Origin: an uncultured Actinomycetes bacterium
GTDB lineage: Bacteria > Actinomycetota > Acidimicrobiia > Acidimicrobiales > SZUA-35
Reading direction: 5' to 3'
NCBI GenBank assembly: GCA_902826025.1
Contig: CADEDH010000001.1
Location: 212,104 to 255,618 of the forward strand
Length of the DNA stretch: 43,515 nucleotides
A program made the position numbers and the translations under genes. Position 1 is the first letter of the stretch. The number at the start of each line of letters is the position of its first letter. This document shows positions 38,970 to 43,515 of this stretch, piece by piece. A model generated the notes under the pieces. It saw only the letters and a list, made by a program, of their open reading frames with translations. It searched no databases and was not told the DNA's origin.

Positions 38970-39308
38970 ATGTCGACGTTCGCCGTGCTGGCCGAACCGA
39001 ACCGGAGGCTGATCCTCGATCTCCTCCGTTCGGGCGACCGCACCGTCACCGACCTCGTGGCCGCCCTGCCGTTGGCCCAGCCCACGGTGTCCAAGCACCT
39101 GAAGCTGCTGCGGGAGGCGGGCCTGGTGCAGGTACAGCCCGATGCCCAACGGCGGGTGTACCGGCTCCGGGCCGAAGGTCTCCAGGAGGTCGACGCCTGG
39201 CTGGCGCCCTATCGGAGGTTCTGGGCCCAGCGGCTCGACGCTCTGGAGGCCCGCCTGGACGCGATCGAAGACGACGGGAGCGGCGCCGACCAAGGAGAAC
39301 AGATCTGA
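38970..39308 (+). CDS. ArsR-family winged-helix repressor
   Basis: 112 residues. Winged-helix core FAVLAEPNRRLILDLLRSGDRTVTDLVAALPLAQPTVSKHLKLLREAGLVQVQPDAQRRVYRLRAEGLQEVDAWLAPYRRFW. No metal-binding Cys box (ELCVCDL) is present, so it probably senses an organic ligand or stress, as the ArsR/SRPBCC pairs do. The C-terminal helix LDALEARLDAIEDDG is for dimerisation. It is translationally coupled (TGATG) to the next gene and should bind the palindrome at its own promoter. Confidence 0.9.
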   Translation: MSTFAVLAEPNRRLILDLLRSGDRTVTDLVAALPLAQPTVSKHLKLLREAGLVQVQPDAQRRVYRLRAEGLQEVDAWLAPYRRFWAQRLDALEARLDAIEDDGSGADQGEQI

Positions 39309-39844
39309 TGACCGTGGATGCCACCCAACGGATGGGCGAACTGCTGCGAGACGGAGACCGCGTCGGCCTCCGCTTCGTCAGGACCCTGCGGCACCCGCCG
39401 GAGAAGGTGTGGCGGGCCCTGACCGAGGCCGACCAGCTGGCCCATTGGATGCCGGTATACCTCGATGGCGAGCTGGGCCCGGGGGCCGAGATCCAGGCCG
39501 TGTTCTGGCCCGAGGTGGTGGCCCGATACGGCATCGACGAGGCGGCGCTACCGGCCGAGATCCTGGTGTGGGACCCGCCCCGGGTGCTGGAGTGGCGTTG
39601 GGACACCGACGTGCTCCGCTGGGAGTTGGCCCTGGTCGGCGGGGGTACGGAGCTCACCCTGGTCACCTGGATCGCCCGCTCGGGCCCGCCGCCCTACCAG
39701 GTCGGCGCCGGCTACCACCTGTGCCTGTCGCACCTGGTGGAGCTGGTCGACACCGGCACGGCCACCTCGGTGGCGGCTGACGATCCCGCCCCCTACGAGG
39801 AGCGCTACGCCGAGGCCTGGGGTACCACCTGGGACCCGTCGTGA
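39308..39844 (+). CDS. SRPBCC/AHSA1-type protein
   Basis: 178 residues. Start-type hot-dog/helix-grip fold: RVGLRFVRTLRHPPEKVWRALTEADQLAHWMPVYLDGELGPGAEIQAVFWPEVVARYG, EILVWDPPRVLEWRWDTDVLRWELALVGGGTELTLVTWIARSG, YHLCLSHLVELVDTG. AHSA1-like proteins bind hydrophobic ligands in a deep pocket. Coupled to the ArsR gene (TGATG), it is the likely ligand partner or target of that regulator; this pairing is common in Actinobacteria and in CDP-type ArsR systems. The substrate is unknown. Confidence 0.88.
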   Translation: MTVDATQRMGELLRDGDRVGLRFVRTLRHPPEKVWRALTEADQLAHWMPVYLDGELGPGAEIQAVFWPEVVARYGIDEAALPAEILVWDPPRVLEWRWDTDVLRWELALVGGGTELTLVTWIARSGPPPYQVGAGYHLCLSHLVELVDTGTATSVAADDPAPYEERYAEAWGTTWDPS

Positions 39845-39892
39845 GCGGAGGCACCCCGTCGGGGACGGCGCGGTAGGGGAACCGCCGGGCAT

Positions 39893-39898
39893 TAGACT
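39893..39898 (+). promoter_or_regulatory. -10 box of smc
   Basis: TAGACT is followed by a leader of about 40 nt that holds the hairpin at 39912-39940. No -35 is clear. Confidence 0.45.
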
Positions 39899-39911
39899 CC
39901 TGCGTCAGCTT

Positions 39912-39940
39912 GCCCTTCGGGGCTCGCGCCCCCGAAAGGC
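39912..39940 (+). promoter_or_regulatory. Hairpin covering the smc ribosome site
   Basis: GCCCTTCGGGG (39912-39922) pairs with CCCCGAAAGGC (39930-39940) in 10 of 11 positions around a loop of seven bases. The 3' arm contains AAAGG, the only Shine-Dalgarno-like site before GTG 39946, so it could limit translation. Confidence 0.5.
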
Positions 39941-39945
39941 ATTGC

Positions 39946-42900
39946 GTGTACCTCAAAGCGCTGACGATCAAGGGATTCAAATCGTTCGCCGACCCGGCCA
40001 CCCTGGCCCTGGAGCCGGGGATCACCGTGGTCGTGGGGCCGAATGGCAGCGGCAAGTCGAACGTGGTCGATGCCATGGCCTGGGTGTTGGGGGCTCAGGC
40101 CCCCACCGCCGTGCGGTCCCAGAAGATGGACGACGTGATCTTCGCCGGCACCGCCTCCCGCAAGGCGCTGGGCCGGGCCGAGGTGGCGCTCACCATCGAC
40201 AACGCCGATGGCCAGCTCCCGATCGAGTTCAACGAGGTCACGATCTCCCGCACCCTGTTCCGTTCGGGCGACAGCGACTACCAGATCAACGGCGTGTCGT
40301 GCCGCCTGCTCGACATCCAGGAGCTCCTGAGCGACTCCGGGGTCGGCCGCCAACAGCACATCATCGTGAGCCAGGGACGCATCGACGACGTCCTCAACGC
40401 CAAGCCCGAGGAGCGGCGCTCGATCATCGAGGAGGCGGCCGGCGTCCTCAAGTACCGCAAGCGCAAGGAGCGGGCCGAGCGGCGCCTCACCGCCACCGAG
40501 GAGAACCTCCACCGCCTGCAGGACCTGCTGCGCGAGGTCCGCCGCCAGGTCCGCCCGCTGGAGAAGCAGGCCGCCGCCGCCCGCCGCCACGACTCGCTGG
40601 TGACCGAGCTGACCACGCTCAAGATCCACCTGGCCGGCCGGGAGCTGCGCTCCCTGCGGGCCCAGCTGGAGACGGCCCACCGCCAGCGGCTGGAGGCCAA
40701 CGACCGGGAGCGTACGATCACCAGCCAGCTGGCCTCGCTCGACGCCGCCGTGCTGCGCGACGAGGCCCGCCTGGCCGCCCTCGGGGCGTCCGACATCGCC
40801 GACGTGGCCAGCCGGGCCCGCGCCCTGCGGGAGCGGATCAAGGGCCAGCACAACGTGATCGGGGAGCGCCGGCGCCGCCTGGAGGGTGAGCTCCAGGCCG
40901 CCGTCGACGACGGGCTGGTGTCGAACCTGGAGGCCGAGTCGGCCCGGCTGGCCCAGGAGCTGCTGACGGCCGAGGCCGACGCCCGCCGGCTGAAGCCCGA
41001 GTTCGAGCGCCTGGCCCAGGCCGAGACCCTGCTCTCGTCCGAGCAGCTCACGTTCGACACCGAATGGGGCGACGAGCTGGCCCCCAAGCCCACCCGGGCC
41101 CCCGAGCTGCGGGCCGAGCTGGCCGCCCTGGGCAAGGCCGGGCAGCGGAGCCAGGCCGAGCTGCAGCGCCTGGGCTCCGAGCTGCAGGCGTCGGCCGCCC
41201 GGCGCCAGCGGGTGGAGGCCGAGGCGGCTCAGGCCACTCAGACTCTGGCCCAGTTGGCCACCGAGCGCCCGGAGCTCGACCGCCAGGCCGCCGCCGCCCA
41301 GCAGGAGCGGCGAACGGCCGAGACGTCGGTCACCGAGCTGACCGAGCAGCGGCGGGAAGCCGACGCCGAAGCCCACCGGTGGGCCGCCCGGCGCGATGCC
41401 CTCCGCCAGGCCCTCGACGCCGCCCGCTCCGCCGCCGGCGCCACCGCCCTGGCCGACCAGGCCGGATTCCTGGGCGTGCTGCTGGATCTGGTGGCCATCG
41501 ATGAGGGTTGGGAGTCGGCGGTGGAAGCGGCCGCGGGCGAGGCCCTCCAGGCCGTCGTGATCGACAATCCCCGCAACGGGGCGGCTGCCCTGGCCGCCCT
41601 GGAGGCCAATGACCTGGCCGGCGCCGTGCTGGCTCTGGGCCGGGGCAGCGGATCAGTTCCCCCGGTCGCCGCCCCCCAGGGGGCCGTCCGCCTCCGGGAC
41701 CGGGTCCGGGCCCGGCGTGACGATGTGAACGGGCTGCTCGACGCCCTGTTCGCCTCGGCCGTGGTGGCCGATGGCACCTGGCGCCAGGCCATGGAGGTGG
41801 CCATGGGCCACCCCGAGCTGGTGGTCGTCACCCGCCACGGCGACCGCTTCGGCCCTGCCGGCTGGCGGATCGGGCTGTCGGGCACGGGGGCCACCGGCGC
41901 CGCCCTGGAGGAGGCCGACGGCAAGGCCACCTTCGCCAAGGGTGAGGCCGAGCGGGTGGCCGCCGCCCTGCAGGCGGCCCAGGCCGCCGCCCGCGACGCC
42001 GTCAACCGCAGCCGCTCGATCGAAGACCGGCGCCGCCAGGCAGCCCAGGCCCAGGAGCGGGCCGCCGGCCTGCGAGACCGGAGCACGGCCCAGCTGCGCG
42101 ACTTCGCCGGCGACACCACCCGGCTGGAGGAGCGGCGGGCCGAGCTGGCGGCCCAGGCCCGGGCCGACGAGGACCGGGCGGCCCGGCTGCGGGCCGAGCT
42201 GCCGGCGGTGGAGAACGAGGAGGCCGAGTACCTCAAGCGGGTGGAGGCCCTGAGCCACTCCCGCACCTCGCTGGAGGAACGCACCCGGGGCCTGGCCCAG
42301 GCCCGCCGCGACCTGGAGGTCAAGGCGGCATCGATCGACGCCCGCCAGGAGCAGCTGGCCAACCGCCGGGCCGAGACCGAGACCCGCCTGGAGCGCCTGG
42401 TGGGGGAGCGGGAGCGGGCCCGGATCCGTCGGGAGGCGCTGGAGGCGGCGCTGGGGGCCGTCGACGCCCTGGCCCAGCGCCTGAGCGGCCTCGGCGCCCG
42501 GGTGGCGGCCTGGATCGAGGTGCTGGAAGCCGAGCACCGGGCCCAGTCGGAGGCGGCCCGCCAGGTGTCGGCCGAGCTGACGGCCCAGCGCAGCGAGCGC
42601 CAGGCCGCCGAAAAGGAGCTGGTGGAGGTACGGGAGCGGCGGAGCCGGGTGGAGCTGGGCGAGGCCGAGAACCGGGTGAAGCTGGAGGCCATAACCGAGG
42701 CCCTGCGCCGCGAGCTCGACACCGAGCCGGCCGTGGCCCTGGCCACCGAGCTACCCGAGATCGAGAACGGGGCCAGCCCCGAGGCCCGGGTGCGCGACCT
42801 GGAACGGGAGCTCAAGCTGCTCGGCCCGATCAACCCGCTGGCCCTGGAGGAGTTCGAGGCGCTCAAGGAGCGTCACGACTTCCTCGACGCCCAGCTCGAC

Positions 42901-43515
42901 GACGTGAAGACCGCCCGGCGCGACCTGAACCAGCTGATCCGCTCGATCGACGAGGAGATAGTCCAGGTCTTCTCGGCCGCCTTCGCCGACGTGTCGCAGA
43001 ACTTCGTGTTCCTGTTCAGCGGGCTGTTCCCCGGGGGCAAGGGCGGGATCACGCTCACCAACCCCGACGACCTGCTCAACTGCGGCGTCGAGGTGGAAGC
43101 CAAGCCGTCGGGCAAGAACGTGAAGAAGCTGTCGCTGCTGTCGGGCGGGGAGCGGAGCCTGGTGGCTCTGGCCTTCCTGTTCGCCGTGTTCCGGTCCCGC
43201 CCGTCGCCGTTCTACGTGATGGACGAGGTGGAGGCGGCCCTCGACGACGTGAACCTCAGCCGCTTCCTGGCCCTGCTGGAAGAGTTCCGCAAGGAGGCCC
43301 AGCTGATCGTCGTGAGCCACCAGAAGCGGACGATGGAAGCGGCCGACGTGCTCTATGGCGTGTCGATGAAGCCCGGCGGTTCGTCCAAGGTGGTCAGCGA
43401 GAAGGTCCAGGTGCGCAAGCCGGTCGACCGCCCGATGATCGACCTGCGCGACGACCACGTCGGCCCCGTGGCCCTGGCCGACAACACCGACACCCCGGCC
43501 GACGAGGCCGCCGCC
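39946..43515 (+). CDS. smc: Chromosome segregation ATPase SMC, partial
   Basis: At least 1190 residues; the end lies outside the window. N-terminal head: KALTIKGFKSFADPATLALEPGITVVVGPNGSGKSNVVDAM, with Walker A GPNGSGKS at 31-38. Coiled coil about 170-500; hinge near 508-640 (FLGVLLDLVAIDEGWESAVEAAAGEALQAVVIDN); second coil to about 930; C-terminal head with signature KKLSLLSGGERSLVALAFLFA (near 1062) and Walker B PFYVMDEVEAALDDVN (near 1091). It forms the ring that organises the chromosome with ScpA and ScpB. The GTG is chosen because MYLKALTIKGFKSF is the universal start. The extra residues after the Walker B domain (PSGGSSKVVSEKV...ADEAAA) form a tail of about 60 residues, probably longer than usual. 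Confidence 0.95.
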   Translation, partial: MYLKALTIKGFKSFADPATLALEPGITVVVGPNGSGKSNVVDAMAWVLGAQAPTAVRSQKMDDVIFAGTASRKALGRAEVALTIDNADGQLPIEFNEVTISRTLFRSGDSDYQINGVSCRLLDIQELLSDSGVGRQQHIIVSQGRIDDVLNAKPEERRSIIEEAAGVLKYRKRKERAERRLTATEENLHRLQDLLREVRRQVRPLEKQAAAARRHDSLVTELTTLKIHLAGRELRSLRAQLETAHRQRLEANDRERTITSQLASLDAAVLRDEARLAALGASDIADVASRARALRERIKGQHNVIGERRRRLEGELQAAVDDGLVSNLEAESARLAQELLTAEADARRLKPEFERLAQAETLLSSEQLTFDTEWGDELAPKPTRAPELRAELAALGKAGQRSQAELQRLGSELQASAARRQRVEAEAAQATQTLAQLATERPELDRQAAAAQQERRTAETSVTELTEQRREADAEAHRWAARRDALRQALDAARSAAGATALADQAGFLGVLLDLVAIDEGWESAVEAAAGEALQAVVIDNPRNGAAALAALEANDLAGAVLALGRGSGSVPPVAAPQGAVRLRDRVRARRDDVNGLLDALFASAVVADGTWRQAMEVAMGHPELVVVTRHGDRFGPAGWRIGLSGTGATGAALEEADGKATFAKGEAERVAAALQAAQAAARDAVNRSRSIEDRRRQAAQAQERAAGLRDRSTAQLRDFAGDTTRLEERRAELAAQARADEDRAARLRAELPAVENEEAEYLKRVEALSHSRTSLEERTRGLAQARRDLEVKAASIDARQEQLANRRAETETRLERLVGERERARIRREALEAALGAVDALAQRLSGLGARVAAWIEVLEAEHRAQSEAARQVSAELTAQRSERQAAEKELVEVRERRSRVELGEAENRVKLEAITEALRRELDTEPAVALATELPEIENGASPEARVRDLERELKLLGPINPLALEEFEALKERHDFLDAQLDDVKTARRDLNQLIRSIDEEIVQVFSAAFADVSQNFVFLFSGLFPGGKGGITLTNPDDLLNCGVEVEAKPSGKNVKKLSLLSGGERSLVALAFLFAVFRSRPSPFYVMDEVEAALDDVNLSRFLALLEEFRKEAQLIVVSHQKRTMEAADVLYGVSMKPGGSSKVVSEKVQVRKPVDRPMIDLRDDHVGPVALADNTDTPADEAAA

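Overview
The window is a GC-rich, gene-dense stretch of an actinobacterial chromosome. The last third carries the actinobacterial order sepIVA-like, DUF177/yceD, (insertions), rpmF, plsX, acpP, rnc, fpg-like, (insertions), smc, the same backbone as around Rv2927c to Rv2922c in Mycobacterium. Very high GC, many GTG/TTG starts, widespread leaderless-type promoters, several acyl-CoA enzymes and a split-function CaiB didomain suggest an uncultured Acidimicrobiia-like lineage; that placement is an inference. No gap between genes exceeds 300 bases, and I see no tRNA, rRNA, insertion sequence, prophage or CRISPR array.

Region by region. 1-1871: the end of one acyl-CoA dehydrogenase, a small cupin, and a long-chain-type acyl-CoA dehydrogenase. 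1884-6777: a membrane Ser/Thr kinase with a seven-bladed propeller, divergent from a large ATPase/LuxR regulator. 6795-10095 (minus): an operon of a divergent globin-like protein, an MMPL exporter and a GNAT acetyltransferase, joined by GTGA and ATGA overlaps. 10236-11815: a RuBisCO-like protein coupled to a cupin, behind an 18-bp perfect palindrome. 11896-14316: a fused CaiB/BaiF CoA-transferase. 14427-17756: two small P-loop kinases, an MFS transporter, a 92-bp tandem repeat and an unknown helical protein. 17837-23046: an orphan Tat lipoprotein of the PotD type, an AT-richer 2OG-Fe(II) oxygenase, ThuA-like protein, methylmalonyl-CoA epimerase, RidA and a PLP decarboxylase. 23066-28467: a four-TM sensor-like protein, acyl-CoA dehydrogenase, DUF2809 protein, VOC protein, ammonium transporter and a small membrane protein. 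28612-32326: an anchored beta-propeller, YjbR-like protein, quinone-reductase-like MDR, RsmD, and a 60-residue zinc ribbon.

32467-43515 is the housekeeping cluster: CoA synthesis (coaD), division/cell-wall (SepIVA-like), ribosome (bL32, DUF177, RsmD), phospholipid and fatty-acid synthesis (plsX, acpP), RNA processing (rnc), and chromosome condensation (smc, running off the end). Lineage-specific genes sit inside it: a rubrerythrin with an altered iron ligand, a proline-rich membrane protein, and an ArsR/SRPBCC pair with a very clear operator. The gene in the fpg position has lost every catalytic and zinc residue I can check.

The most notable signals are regulatory: at least a dozen genes have a TANNNT box 6-9 nt before the start codon, and one divergent pair (rsmD and the zinc ribbon) has start codons only 22 nt apart with overlapping -10 boxes on opposite strands. 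Functions are read from recognisable motifs, not from database searches.
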